Assembly: GCA_964453215.1 (NCBI GenBank)
Contig: CAYVRR010000002.1
Location: forward strand, 29,904-93,903
Source: SABI01 sp964453215
Lineage (GTDB): Bacteria > Spirochaetota > Spirochaetia > Sphaerochaetales > Sphaerochaetaceae
Direction of reading: 5' to 3'
Length of the DNA stretch: 64,000 bases
Positions within the stretch are counted from its first letter, which is position 1, and each line of letters opens with the position of its first letter. Under the pieces are notes generated by a model that made no database searches, had not been told where the DNA came from, and was given only the letters and a program-made list of their open reading frames with translations. The translations under genes were made by a program, and so were the position numbers. Positions 34,268-43,479 of the stretch are shown here, piece after piece.

Positions 34268-35539
34268 TTATTTTTTTGATTCAGGTGTATCAGTTTTAGT
34301 GATGTGATGAGGCCTTAAGATAAGATTTAAAACAACCCCAAAAATAGCAGCAAGACCTAACCCAGATAGCTGTAGTTGACCTATTTCAAAAGAAGCACCA
34401 CCAAGACCTAACACGAGCATTGATGCACTAATGATGAGCAGTTTAGGATTTCCTAAATCTACCCTAGCATCTACCATATTCTTAATTCCAATTGAGCTAA
34501 TCATTCCAAAAAGGAGGATACTTATTCCACCAATTACAGGAGAAGGAATTGTTGAAATGAGTGCGGTAAACTTAGGGATGAGTGAGAGGACAATAGCAAA
34601 GATGGCAGCTATTCTCATTATCACGGGGTTAGTTGCACCAGTGAGCGCTATAGCCCCTGTGTTCTCAGAATAGGTCGTATTTGCTGGGCCACCAATTAAG
34701 GCAGATACACTTGTTGCAATACCATCTCCTATTAAGGTTCTGTGGATACCAGGATCTTTAATAAAGTCTTTTCCTACCACGTTCGATATAGCAAGGACAT
34801 CTCCAAAGTGTTCAACCATAGTCACAATAGCAATTGGAACCATAATACTTATTGCTTTAAAAGAGAACTTTGGTGCCATGAAAGAGGGAAAACCTATCCA
34901 TGATGCTTCTTTTATGGGGGTAAAATCTACTACTCCTAGAATAATTGAAAAAAGGTAGCCACCAATAAGTGCCAAAAGAACAGGTAGGTTTGAAGCAAAC
35001 TTCCATCCAAACTTTTCAAAGTAGATTTTAACAAATATTCCTAAAGCAAAAGTTACCATTGCAATAAGCCACGCTCCATTTGGTCCTAAAGTTGTGAGAA
35101 TGTTGGGGGAGTTTGTTCCATTAGCATTACTAATAGCAACGGGTGCTAAGATGAGGCCAATCATAATAATCATGGGGCCAGTTACATGAGGTGGAAGTAT
35201 GTTATGAATTGAATCATAACTCACAAACCTAAAAATAATTGCTACGATGATATATAAAAATCCTGCAATTAAAATTCCCCCTAATGCATACGCAATTGAA
35301 CCTTCACTTGCTGTTACTGCAATGATTCCTGGAATGAATGCAAAGGAACTCCCTAAAAATACTGGCACTTTGAATTTAGTTACTACATGGAATATGATGG
35401 TACCAATCCCTGCTGCAAAGAGTGCAACTGCAACATCAAGGCCAGTTAATATTGGCACGAGTATTGTTGCCCCAAACATTACAAATGTGTGTTGCAGTCC
35501 TAAAATCACTATTTTAACATCGATCTTTTCTTTTGCCAC
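34268..35539 (-). CDS. uraA: uracil/xanthine permease (NCS2 family)
   Basis: Proton-coupled nucleobase transporter of the inner membrane. The 423-residue protein begins KIVILGLQHTFVMFGATILVP and has about 14 hydrophobic segments with the NCS2 features FLGSSFAF, PPHVTGPMIIMIGLILAP, MVPIAIVTMVEHFGD and GPANTTYSENTGAIALTG. The residues in VEHFGD and TTYSEN areas form the substrate site in UraA. It starts with GTG at 35537-35539 behind AGGGGG. It is monocistronic and convergent with rpsD. Uracil is the likeliest substrate. Confidence 0.88.
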   Translation of the reverse strand: MAKEKIDVKIVILGLQHTFVMFGATILVPILTGLDVAVALFAAGIGTIIFHVVTKFKVPVFLGSSFAFIPGIIAVTASEGSIAYALGGILIAGFLYIIVAIIFRFVSYDSIHNILPPHVTGPMIIMIGLILAPVAISNANGTNSPNILTTLGPNGAWLIAMVTFALGIFVKIYFEKFGWKFASNLPVLLALIGGYLFSIILGVVDFTPIKEASWIGFPSFMAPKFSFKAISIMVPIAIVTMVEHFGDVLAISNVVGKDFIKDPGIHRTLIGDGIATSVSALIGGPANTTYSENTGAIALTGATNPVIMRIAAIFAIVLSLIPKFTALISTIPSPVIGGISILLFGMISSIGIKNMVDARVDLGNPKLLIISASMLVLGLGGASFEIGQLQLSGLGLAAIFGVVLNLILRPHHITKTDTPESKK

Positions 35540-35740
35540 TTGAGCCCCCTACAATATTAGTATCTGTGCTTACCTACACACCCCATCTATACATATATGA
35601 GTTGTGCAAAGTTGAAAATCCTGTGTTGTGGTATATTCTCCAAAAACATGACCTATTTTTTATAAAAAAGATAGAGCAAAACGTATATTTATTCAAAATT
35701 ATTCTAAGTTTTCTCATACCCCCCCACTCTATCAAATATA

Positions 35741-35770
35741 TTGACAAAAACAGAAACCCCGACATATAAT
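35741..35770 (+). promoter_or_regulatory. consensus promoter of the SPFH/RHH pair
   Basis: TTGACA (35741-35746), 18-base spacer, TATAAT (35765-35770): both hexamers match sigma70 consensus exactly, the strongest promoter seen in the window. Transcription would start near 35777, about 40 bases before the SPFH start codon. Confidence 0.85.
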
Positions 35771-35818
35771 CATATTGATATCATTTTGATACCACATTTT
35801 GTTGAATTGGAGTTTATT

Positions 35819-36817
35819 ATGAAAACAAACACTCAAGAAGACATTATTGAAAAAAAAGCCCCATCCCTCTCTGGAATGGTAATGCTTGTAACCCTCATTG
35901 TAGGGGAAATAGCAACCTTTGTAGCTTTTATTTATTCAATAATTAGATTAGGTAATTACGGACCATCCCCCTTTTATCTTATTTTACTCATACTGATGGC
36001 TCTTCTATCTTTGATTATCATCCCAATAAGTTTTGCTGGATTAAAAGTTGTTAAACCAAAAGAAGCATTAGTATTAACACTCTTTGGTCGCTATTATGGA
36101 ACTATTAAAAAAGATGGTTTTTATTTTGTTCATCCTTTTGTTGCTTCGATAAATCCATGTGCTAAAGAGGAAGTAGGGAAAACTACCTCTAGCCAACTCT
36201 CATCAAAAAATATCTCTTACCCTATTAATAAAAAAATAAGCCTCAAAGCAATGACACTAAATAATGAGAAACAAAAAATAAATGACTCTCTAGGAAATCC
36301 TATTATTATTGGTATTGTTGTAATATGGAGAGTAGTAAATAGTGCAAAAGCTGTATTCAATGTAGATAATTACCAGGAGTATCTTTCTACCCAAACAGAT
36401 TCAGCATTAAGAAATATAGTAAGGCTCTACCCATATGATGAGTCTGATGCGGAAGGTGAAAAGTCTCTTCGAGGAAGTGCTCTAGAGGTTGCAGATAAAT
36501 TAAGGGGTGCAATTCAAGAAAAAGCAGAGATTGCTGGGATTGAGATCCTTGAAGCACGTATTACTCATCTCTCATATGCTCCAGAGATTGCCGCTAGTAT
36601 GCTTCAGCGTCAACAGGCTTCTGCAATCATTGCAGCAAGAAGTATGATAGTAGAAGGAGCTGTTTCTATGGTAGAGATGGCATTAACACAATTGTCAGAA
36701 AAAGAGATAGTATCATTAGACGATGAAAGAAAAGCTGCTATGGTAAGCAATCTCCTTGTTGTTCTTTGTGGAAATAAAGATGCACAACCAATAGTCAACT
36801 CTGGCAGTATATATTAA
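35819..36817 (+). CDS. SPFH-domain membrane protein (stomatin/prohibitin-like)
   Basis: The ATG at 35819 (332 residues) has GGAG 6 bases upstream; a longer frame opens at the -35 box and is not used. Two membrane helices (about residues 20-75) are followed by a VVKPKEALVLTLFGRYYGT segment and an SPFH core (KGDGFY-like turn, KISLKAMTLN, SLGNPIIIGIVVIWRV, VDNYQEYLSTQTDSALRNIV) and a helical region ending in ASAIIAARSMIVEGAVSM. SPFH proteins form membrane rings or microdomains that scaffold proteases and other complexes. The next gene, 10 bases on, encodes a small RHH protein, a pairing widely conserved in bacteria. Confidence 0.85.
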   Translation: MKTNTQEDIIEKKAPSLSGMVMLVTLIVGEIATFVAFIYSIIRLGNYGPSPFYLILLILMALLSLIIIPISFAGLKVVKPKEALVLTLFGRYYGTIKKDGFYFVHPFVASINPCAKEEVGKTTSSQLSSKNISYPINKKISLKAMTLNNEKQKINDSLGNPIIIGIVVIWRVVNSAKAVFNVDNYQEYLSTQTDSALRNIVRLYPYDESDAEGEKSLRGSALEVADKLRGAIQEKAEIAGIEILEARITHLSYAPEIAASMLQRQQASAIIAARSMIVEGAVSMVEMALTQLSEKEIVSLDDERKAAMVSNLLVVLCGNKDAQPIVNSGSIY

Positions 36818-36827
36818 GTTAGGTGTT

Positions 36828-37013
36828 ATGGCTAAAGATAATGAAAAGAAACAAATAGTACTACGTTTAAGTCCTACTCTTTGGAAACAAGTGGCGTCAT
36901 GGGCAGAGGAGGATTTTAGGTCAATCAATGGTCAAATAGAGTTCTTACTTACTCAAGCTGTGAATAAACACTATAAAAAGAGTGATGAAGAGGGGCATGG
37001 CCCCTCTCATTAG
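36828..37013 (+). CDS. small Arc-like ribbon-helix-helix protein
   Basis: The 61-residue protein has one short beta strand (QIVLRLSPTLWKQVASWAEE) and two helices (DFRSINGQIEFLLTQAVNKH), the ribbon-helix-helix fold of Arc-type DNA-binding proteins. Small proteins of this kind often sit right after SPFH genes; here the gap is 10 bases and the promoter is shared. It could regulate this promoter or work with the SPFH ring. Its 3' end overlaps that of convergent miaB by 4 bases. Confidence 0.8.
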   Translation: MAKDNEKKQIVLRLSPTLWKQVASWAEEDFRSINGQIEFLLTQAVNKHYKKSDEEGHGPSH

Positions 37014-38317
37014 AGTACTTGTTTTCCTTTATATGTATTTCCAACAAGCCCTTCTAATTGGACATCTACAAAATCTCCAATTTCTAATTGTCTTCGTGGT
37101 TCAAATACAATCATTTCATTATGTTCACTTCGACCTAGATAGTGTTCTTTGTTTTTCTTTGCCCGTCCTTCTACTAACAATTCTACTTTATCAAAGCAGC
37201 GACCCTCTTTATAGGTTTTGGTGAGGGCTCTTTGATTCTCTATTAATCTGTTTAAACGTTCTAATCTCACTTCTATAGGAACTTGATCTTCCATTTCAAC
37301 AGCTTTTGTCCCTTCTCGAGGGTTAAAGTAGTACATGAATGATTCGATGAATTTAACTTCATTCATGAGTGAGAGTGTTTGATTGAAATCTTCTTCACTC
37401 TCTCCAGGAAATCCTACCATCACATCGGTGGTGTAGGTCATTTCAGGTACTGCTTCACTAATATCATTGATGAGGGAAAGAAATGATTCCCTTGTATATT
37501 TTCTTCTCATTGAGGTGAGAATTTTAGTTGATCCACTTTGTAGAGGAATGTGTAGGTGATGAGGAAGTTTTTTCTCATTTTTAAAAAGATTAATGAGGTT
37601 GGGTGAAAAATCTTTTGGATGGGGAGATTCAAACCGAATCCAAGTAACACCTGGAACAGCTTCTATCACCTCTTTTAAAATATCTGGAAAGGCATAGTGT
37701 ATTCCATTATGGGTATAATTATAGGAGTTCACATTTTGTCCAAGTAAGGTGATCTCTTTAACACCAAGTTCTTCAAGTCTTTTTGCTTCATCTAATATAG
37801 AAGGAACACTTCGTGATATCTCCCTACCCCTCACATAGGGGACAATGCAGTAGGAGCAAAAATTATTGCATCCATTCATAATAGGGATAAAGGAGGTTAC
37901 ATCCCCCTTTTTATGGTAATTGTGGGTAAAGGTGTATTCATCTTTTCTTTCATCCCGTGCACCACTCAAAATTGCCCCTATTCGGTATTTATCATTTGTC
38001 CCAATTACATGGTCTACAGCTGGAGCCATTGAGATAATTTCATCATGTAATCTTTCAGCCATACACCCAGTTATGATGAGGGTAATATCTTTTTCTTCTT
38101 TAAGGTGTTTATAATACCCTATTCGCCCCCATATTCTGTTTTCAGCAGTTTTTCTCACACTACAGGTATTTATTATAACACAGTCAGCATCCTCTGCCCG
38201 CTTTGCTTTTTGTAGGCCGTGCTCAGTAAGAGATAATTCTAATGCATTACTCTCTGCTATATTCATTTGACACCCATATGTTTCTATCCAATAGTGGGTA
38301 TGTTTCTTTTCAATCAT
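37010..38317 (-). CDS. miaB: tRNA-2-methylthio-N6-dimethylallyladenosine synthase MiaB
   Basis: MiaB is a radical-SAM methylthiotransferase acting on i6A37 of tRNA. The 435-residue protein has the UPF0004 domain with three cluster cysteines (YGCQMN, NTCSVR, TGCMAE), the radical-SAM motif CNNFCSYCIVPYVRGREISR, GQNVNSY, HLHIPLQSGS, and a C-terminal TRAM domain. GAG precedes the ATG by 5 bases. folD starts its own message upstream, ending 17 bases before miaB, so the two may be co-transcribed. Confidence 0.95.
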   Translation of the reverse strand: MIEKKHTHYWIETYGCQMNIAESNALELSLTEHGLQKAKRAEDADCVIINTCSVRKTAENRIWGRIGYYKHLKEEKDITLIITGCMAERLHDEIISMAPAVDHVIGTNDKYRIGAILSGARDERKDEYTFTHNYHKKGDVTSFIPIMNGCNNFCSYCIVPYVRGREISRSVPSILDEAKRLEELGVKEITLLGQNVNSYNYTHNGIHYAFPDILKEVIEAVPGVTWIRFESPHPKDFSPNLINLFKNEKKLPHHLHIPLQSGSTKILTSMRRKYTRESFLSLINDISEAVPEMTYTTDVMVGFPGESEEDFNQTLSLMNEVKFIESFMYYFNPREGTKAVEMEDQVPIEVRLERLNRLIENQRALTKTYKEGRCFDKVELLVEGRAKKNKEHYLGRSEHNEMIVFEPRRQLEIGDFVDVQLEGLVGNTYKGKQVL

Positions 38318-38333
38318 ATTTCTCTATATTTCC

Positions 38334-39206
38334 TTATATGTATCTATTTTTTGCAGCTTTAAGGGTGTTATACATCAACATTGCAATGGTCATTACCCCC
38401 ACTCCCTTAGGAACTGGAGTGATAGCACTGCACTTTGGGCTAACGTGTTCAAAATCGACATCGCCTGTTAATCTATACCCTCTTTTTTTGGTGCTATCTT
38501 CTACCCTATTTATACCAACGTCTATTACAACAGCTCCCTCTTTTACCATATCTGAGGTAACCATATGAGGTTTTCCTACTGCTGCTATGATAATATCAGC
38601 TGTGCGAGTGATAGAAGAGAGATCTTTTGTTTTACTGTGAGTAATTGTCACCGTTGCGTCTTTTCCTTTTTGAGTGAGTAAAAGTGCAATAGATTTTCCA
38701 ACTATTACACTTCGACCAATTACTACAACATGTGTATGAATGGTGGGGATATCATAATACTCAAGCATTTTTATAATTCCATATGGGGTACATGGAATGA
38801 AGCCATCTTCTTCTCTTAGTAAGGCACCTATATTTAAGGGGTGTAGGCCATCTACATCTTTAGATGGGTCTATAGTGTTGATGATAAGGGATTCATCTAT
38901 ATGGGGAGGAAGTGGGAGTTGAACAAGGATTCCATCTACTTCTTTATCTTCATTTAACGCGTGTATTGCATCTATGAGTTCATTTTCACTTACATGTGAT
39001 GAAAAGGTAATATCTTTATGTCCAAAGGAGAGTGTGTCACACATTTTCTTCTTACTATTTACATAGGCAAGAGATGCTGGGTCCTCTCCAACTAATATAA
39101 CAGCGAGAGTTGGAGCATGTTTAGTCTTTTGAATGAACTGTTGGGTGTGTTCTTCAATTTCTTTATAGAGAGAAGTTGCAACTTCTTTTCCTGTTAATAG
39201 TTTCAT
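38334..39206 (-). CDS. folD: methylenetetrahydrofolate dehydrogenase / cyclohydrolase FolD
   Basis: Bifunctional enzyme of one-carbon metabolism that interconverts 5,10-methylene-, methenyl- and 10-formyl-tetrahydrofolate. The 290-residue protein has VGEDPASLAYVNSKKKMC with the catalytic Lys, DGILVQLPLPPHID, the nucleotide-binding GRSVIVGKS and the closing TPVPKGVGVMTIAML. AGGAG lies 6 bases before the ATG. It is followed by miaB after 16 bases. Confidence 0.95.
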   Translation of the reverse strand: MKLLTGKEVATSLYKEIEEHTQQFIQKTKHAPTLAVILVGEDPASLAYVNSKKKMCDTLSFGHKDITFSSHVSENELIDAIHALNEDKEVDGILVQLPLPPHIDESLIINTIDPSKDVDGLHPLNIGALLREEDGFIPCTPYGIIKMLEYYDIPTIHTHVVVIGRSVIVGKSIALLLTQKGKDATVTITHSKTKDLSSITRTADIIIAAVGKPHMVTSDMVKEGAVVIDVGINRVEDSTKKRGYRLTGDVDFEHVSPKCSAITPVPKGVGVMTIAMLMYNTLKAAKNRYI

Positions 39207-39377
39207 GTAATGCTCCTAAATAATCGTTTTAGATAAGTAGACTCATCTTTATATCAAATATTTAAGATTATGTGTACACTTGATAATAGATAAAGATGAA
39301 TGAATAGGTTTTCAAAGTCTCATAAAATCTATATGATAAAAAGTGTAAATTCACAAGCAATGTGAGGAGAATTTTGT

Positions 39378-39971
39378 ATGAAGAAAAAGTTGTTAATAGG
39401 ATTTCTCTTGGCTTCCCTCATTATGGGTCTATCAGCGGCAGATGGAGGAATACCTACGTATGATAAAGGGTGGCAGATGTTCTCATTTAGGGCAGGTCCT
39501 GTTATTCCATCTTTCATCTACTTTCCTCATGCCCCCTCTACCACATTAAGTTTTGGGGATACACGATTAAAAACTGGTGGATATGGAGCAATTCGGTATC
39601 AAGGGTTCTTAAGTCCCTACGTAGCACTAGGAGGTGAGTTAGGGTATCTTTTTGACTCTTCTTTAAGTGATCTATATACATCGGTGCCGTTTCTTGCAAA
39701 ACTAACCTATATTCCTGTACAAGGAACATTTGAAATTCCCCTCTCTCTTGGTCTTGGCTTTGCTTACAACTCATACAGAGAGTCTTCTTATCTCTCATTC
39801 TTAGCAGAAGCAGAAGTTGGGGTGAGTTACTACTTTACTGAATCTTGGGGGCTTAGTCTCTCAGGAGGCTTAACCCTTATACCAGAACTCTACTTTGGCG
39901 ATTCAAGTTCTAAAACTGCTCTAGCTGGTTTTATGCCAATTACCTTGAGCATCTCATATAGAAGTAATTAG
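39378..39971 (+). CDS. small outer-membrane beta-barrel protein (OmpW/TP0733-like)
   Basis: The 197-residue protein has a signal peptide (MKKKLLIGFLLASLIMGLSA) and then about eight amphipathic strands, including SFRAGPVIPSF, YVALGGELGYLF, PFLAKLTYIPV, IPLSLGLGFAYN, EAEVGVSYYFTESWGLSLSGG and the terminal ITLSISYRSN. Size and layout resemble eight-stranded treponemal barrels such as TP0733; this is a judgement by eye. AGGAG precedes the ATG by 8 bases. A lipoprotein gene follows after 11 bases, probably in the same transcript. Confidence 0.7.
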   Translation: MKKKLLIGFLLASLIMGLSAADGGIPTYDKGWQMFSFRAGPVIPSFIYFPHAPSTTLSFGDTRLKTGGYGAIRYQGFLSPYVALGGELGYLFDSSLSDLYTSVPFLAKLTYIPVQGTFEIPLSLGLGFAYNSYRESSYLSFLAEAEVGVSYYFTESWGLSLSGGLTLIPELYFGDSSSKTALAGFMPITLSISYRSN

Positions 39972-39982
39972 GAGAACCAATT

Positions 39983-40559
39983 ATGAAACAAACGAATATA
40001 TTACAAACGATCCTTTTGTTATTAGGCCTCCTTTTATTAACAGTAGGTTGTAACACAGACAATGATGGAATCTTTCGCCTCATCAGTCAAAGTGAAGAAA
40101 TAGATGACGTTGGTAAAGTAACAATCATCACCCACCATGGAAATACCCTTTTTGCCCACACAACAAGTGGAGGACTAAGAACCTATGATACAACAACTAA
40201 GAGTTGGACAAAGATTAGTCGAGAAGAAAACGATAAACCTATCTATTCTAATCAAGTATCAACTGNNNNNNNNNNNNNNNNNNNNNNNNNNNNNNNNNNN
40301 NNNNNNNNNNNNNNNNNNNNNNNNNNNNNNNNNNNNNNNNNNNNNNNNNNNNNNNNNNNNNNNNNGAGAAGCTTTTTTCTATGTTCAAGGATCAAATGGG
40401 AATATGTTTAAAATTGATCCATCAAACGGAGAAGTAGTTGAAACACCTACCTTTACATCAATTAGTACAACTGTGAGAGTTTCTTCTTTTTATGGGGTTG
40501 GAACTAATTATTATATTGGAACAGTTGATAATGGAATTATTGAGATTGAATTTCCTTAA
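39983..40559 (+). CDS. lipoprotein, interrupted by assembly gap
   Basis: The N-terminus MKQTNILQTILLLLGLLLLTVGC is a lipoprotein signal with lipobox LTVGC, so the mature protein would be lipid-anchored. The rest (TIITHHGNTLFAHTTSGGLRTYDTTTKSWTKIS; after the gap FFYVQGSNGNMFKIDPSNGEVVETP and YYIGTVDNGIIEI) has repeated short strands like a beta-propeller fragment. A 100-N gap (40266-40365) splits it. The two sides are in different frames as given; an intact gene needs a true gap length divisible by three. AGGAG precedes the ATG. It pairs with the barrel gene upstream. Confidence 0.65.
40266..40365. other. assembly gap (100 N)
   Basis: Placeholder gap of round size within the lipoprotein gene. 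Unlike the gap at 29424, its two flanks share no sequence, so some bases really are missing. Confidence 0.95.
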
Positions 40560-40582
40560 TTTGTTTCTTTAAGTGTAAAAAT

Positions 40583-40611
40583 AAGGAGGCAATTGCCTCC
40601 TTGTTTTTTTT
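40583..40611. terminator. terminator after the lipoprotein gene
   Basis: AAGGAGGC-AATT-GCCTCCTT, an 8-bp perfect stem with a 4-base loop, then a run of T on the plus strand. It lies between convergent genes and may serve both. Confidence 0.85.
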
Positions 40612-41224
40612 AATCACATCTTACTTCATGTAAGATATCTATCACTTCTTGGTCATTGTATTGCTCATCAATTTCATCACTAGTTAAGCCAATGAATTCA
40701 TGGTTCATGTAATGGATCCATGTCTCTTCTTCTATACTATTAAGTACATGTTTTCTACAGTAGTAATCGGGTTGAATAGGAAGAGGCTCCATCTTTTTAT
40801 AAAGAGGGATCTTATAATCATAGACTGCAACTTTAATGTCATTTCGTGGAATCCCTTTAGAGAGCATCACATTTACAAGGGCATTCACTGTTTTACCAGT
40901 GTCAAAGATATCATCAACTATTAAGATTTTATCTCCACTACGAAGATGCTCTGGTGAATATGTCCATCCATCTATTCTTACTTCACTCTCTAATTTCATA
41001 TTCTCATAACTTCTTGCAACTACTGCCGCATAGAATACAGGTCGACCATCTGCTTGTTTACGAATTAATTTATAATATTCGCTAAACACATTACCCATAT
41101 AGACTCCACCACGAAGTGATATGTAGATAATGTCTGGAACAAATCCATCTTTTTTGTGCATTTTATAGACGAGTTTCAAGGCTGCGTCTCTTTGCATTTC
41201 TGGGGATATGAACTCTTTTTTCAT
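40610..41224 (-). CDS. purine-type phosphoribosyltransferase
   Basis: The 204-residue protein has a type I phosphoribosyltransferase fold: YISLRGGVYMGNVFSEYY near the N-terminus and the PRPP-binding loop KILIVDDIFDTGKTVNAL. The spacing and the C-terminal DYYCRKH segment resemble bacterial xanthine/hypoxanthine-type enzymes, so purine salvage is the likeliest role, but the base cannot be assigned. It follows map by 19 bases in the ppiC-nusB-map run. Confidence 0.75.
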   Translation of the reverse strand: MKKEFISPEMQRDAALKLVYKMHKKDGFVPDIIYISLRGGVYMGNVFSEYYKLIRKQADGRPVFYAAVVARSYENMKLESEVRIDGWTYSPEHLRSGDKILIVDDIFDTGKTVNALVNVMLSKGIPRNDIKVAVYDYKIPLYKKMEPLPIQPDYYCRKHVLNSIEEETWIHYMNHEFIGLTSDEIDEQYNDQEVIDILHEVRCD

Positions 41225-41243
41225 ACATGATCCTTTTATTTAT

Positions 41244-42002
41244 CTAATCTAGTTGTGTAAGAATGATTACTCCGTTTGATGTAATTGCTATGGTATGTTC
41301 TACGTGGGCTGATGGTTTACCATCTCTTGTTACCACTGTCCATCCATCTTCTAATACTTCAACATTTTTTGTTCCAAGATTTATCATAGGTTCTATTGCA
41401 AGAACCATGCCTTCTCGTAAACGAGGGTTTGCGGAGAAGGTATTTACATAATTAGGTATTTGTGGCTCTTCATGAACAGCTAAACCAACTCCATGACCAC
41501 AGTAGTCTCTCACAACTCCATACCCGTGTCTTTCTGCGTGTCGTGATATTGGTAGGGATATATCATGAATTCGAGCTCCCCTCTTACGAGCCCCTTCTAT
41601 TCCGAGTCTAAGAGACTCATTTGTCACTTGTACTAACTTTTTTACCTCTTCTGGTACATTCTTACCAACTAGGTGAGTTCTAGCTGCATCACTAAAATAG
41701 CCGTTTAAGTTAATTCCAATATCTAAAGAGACAATATCTCCATCTTCAAGTTTCCTTTTTGAAGGAATTCCATGTATCACCTCTTCATTTACGGAGATGC
41801 AACAGGAGTTTGGAAAACCGCCATAGTTGAGAAAAGCAGGAGTTCCTTTATGTTTTTTTATGAAATCATAGGCTATTTTATCTATTTCAAGGGTCGTAAT
41901 ACCAACTTCAATTACTTTTTCTAACTCATCATGGAGATGAGCTAAAAGGCGACATGAATCATGAATATATTTAATTTGTTCTTCTGTTTTGAGAGTTATC
42001 AT
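41244..42002 (-). CDS. map: methionine aminopeptidase, type I
   Basis: Removes the N-terminal Met from nascent proteins. The 252-residue protein has NEEVIHGIPSKRKLEDGD, the metal ligands in DIVSLDIGINLNGYFSDAAR, the His in CGHGVGLAVHEEPQIPNY, and the Glu residues in LAIEPMI and VEHTIAI. Its ATG overlaps the nusB stop by four bases (ATGA), showing translational coupling. Confidence 0.96.
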   Translation of the reverse strand: MITLKTEEQIKYIHDSCRLLAHLHDELEKVIEVGITTLEIDKIAYDFIKKHKGTPAFLNYGGFPNSCCISVNEEVIHGIPSKRKLEDGDIVSLDIGINLNGYFSDAARTHLVGKNVPEEVKKLVQVTNESLRLGIEGARKRGARIHDISLPISRHAERHGYGVVRDYCGHGVGLAVHEEPQIPNYVNTFSANPRLREGMVLAIEPMINLGTKNVEVLEDGWTVVTRDGKPSAHVEHTIAITSNGVIILTQLD

Positions 42003-42421
42003 TCTTTTTCCTTTCTAATAGAGTCTAGAATACCATTAATAAATTTGTAGTTCACTTCCCTACTATACTCTTGTGATAATCTTACAGCTTCAGTAATAAC
42101 TACTGATGGGTGTATATCTTTATTGTATAAAATAGAGAAGACACTCATCCTAAGTATATTTCGGTCAATGATATCTATTCTATCTAAAGGACGATTGATG
42201 CTAAAGCGGGAGATAATGCTATCAATTTCTGCGAGGTGTTCAAGTGTTCCCATAATAAGATACCGGGCGAAAAGGGCAGTTTCTGGATCTAAGGATTTCT
42301 CTTCTTCTTCATTAAGAGTTGGAAAATCTACAGTCCCTGTTTGAGTATATAACACACCATTAAAATCTAGTGAATAAAGAGTTGAAAGGGCGATTTCTCG
42401 CCCCATGTGTCTAGATTTCAA
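41999..42421 (-). CDS. nusB: transcription antitermination protein NusB
   Basis: NusB works with S10 and NusA in rRNA antitermination. The all-helical 140-residue product has the family start KSRHMGREIALSTLYSLDF, ARYLIMGTLEHLAEIDSII, RPLDRIDIIDRNILRMSVF and DIHPSVVITEAVRLSQEYS. It starts with TTG at 42419-42421, supported by GGAG 10 bases upstream and by alignment of KSRxxxRE; an ATG at 42406 is possible. It lies 2 bases after the PpiC-type gene. Confidence 0.92.
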   Translation of the reverse strand: MKSRHMGREIALSTLYSLDFNGVLYTQTGTVDFPTLNEEEEKSLDPETALFARYLIMGTLEHLAEIDSIISRFSINRPLDRIDIIDRNILRMSVFSILYNKDIHPSVVITEAVRLSQEYSREVNYKFINGILDSIRKEKE

Positions 42422-42423
42422 CT

Positions 42424-43464
42424 TTAATTTTCTCCTTTATAAGAAATAGTGACGGTAGCTTGATCTCTTAAGGAAGCTACAAGGGTATCTATTGCTTTAA
42501 TATAGGCATTTTGTTGATTTCTATTAGTAATCAATTGTCTAATATATTGTTTTACTGTAGTGGTTGAATCTGGATTAATTCTGTCTGTAATAGAAAGAAG
42601 TTTGGGATCTGTGTGAATAGTAACTTTTACAATATGATATCCACCTTTACTTTCTAGCACACTAGATGGCTTACCAACTTCAAGTTCAAATACCTTTTCA
42701 AAAAAGGTAGCACCTAACGCATTTTTCATGCTTACATCATCATACGCTAGCCATCCAATATCTCCCCCCTTAGGAACTGAATCTTTATCGAGTGAGTATT
42801 TTTGAACAAGTTCTTCAAAAGTATATGTATTATAGCGTAAGTAACGGGCTACTTGATCCATCTCTTTTTTAACAGAAACTTTAGTTTCAGGGGTAAAAGG
42901 CATAAAGATATGGGATAAACGGACAAGTTCGGGATTAATAAATTCTGCTCTATTAGCTCGATAGAACTCATTAATTTGGGCCTCAGTTGGCTCTTCATAA
43001 TTATTTAATACACTAGATTGTGTAGCTTTAACATAATTATCTACTGTTGTAGACTCTTTTAGTGCTTTTTTAAATTCACCAATACTCATCCCATAACTTT
43101 GTCTAATAGCTAACTCAAATTGAGCATCACTAATATCTTGCCCTGTTTGTTGATTAAGATATGCTCTTTGTTGTTTTAACAATGACTCTACTTGCGCGTC
43201 AGTTACCATGTACCCATCACGGGTTGCTCCTTGAAGGACTAACTTATCATTAATCATAACATCAAGTACTTCAAGGGGGGTAATAGCTTCTGCACTACCA
43301 GCTTGTGCTGCTTGTGCCCTATACTCTGCGACACGTGAGTTGAGTTCTTCCACACTTATAGTTTCACTTTTAATAAGGTTCACAGTTGCCGCTGTTTGGG
43401 CAAATAGTGAGAGAGATGAAACCATTAAGATTATTACAATTAATATTCCTATCTTTTTATTCAT
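42424..43464 (-). CDS. periplasmic peptidyl-prolyl isomerase / foldase (PpiC-SurA type)
   Basis: The 346-residue protein has a signal peptide (MNKKIGILIVIILMVSSLSLFA), a SurA-type N-terminal helical chaperone part (LEVLDVMINDKLVLQGATRDG, YGMSIGEFKKALKE), and a parvulin domain (RLSHIFMPFTPE, FEELVQKYSLDKDSVPKGGDIGWL, GKPSSVLESKGGYHIVKV). It probably assists folding of outer-membrane or exported proteins. GGAG lies about 7 bases before the ATG. nusB and map follow tightly. Confidence 0.85.
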   Translation of the reverse strand: MNKKIGILIVIILMVSSLSLFAQTAATVNLIKSETISVEELNSRVAEYRAQAAQAGSAEAITPLEVLDVMINDKLVLQGATRDGYMVTDAQVESLLKQQRAYLNQQTGQDISDAQFELAIRQSYGMSIGEFKKALKESTTVDNYVKATQSSVLNNYEEPTEAQINEFYRANRAEFINPELVRLSHIFMPFTPETKVSVKKEMDQVARYLRYNTYTFEELVQKYSLDKDSVPKGGDIGWLAYDDVSMKNALGATFFEKVFELEVGKPSSVLESKGGYHIVKVTIHTDPKLLSITDRINPDSTTTVKQYIRQLITNRNQQNAYIKAIDTLVASLRDQATVTISYKGEN

Positions 43465-43479
43465 AACATACTCCAGAAT

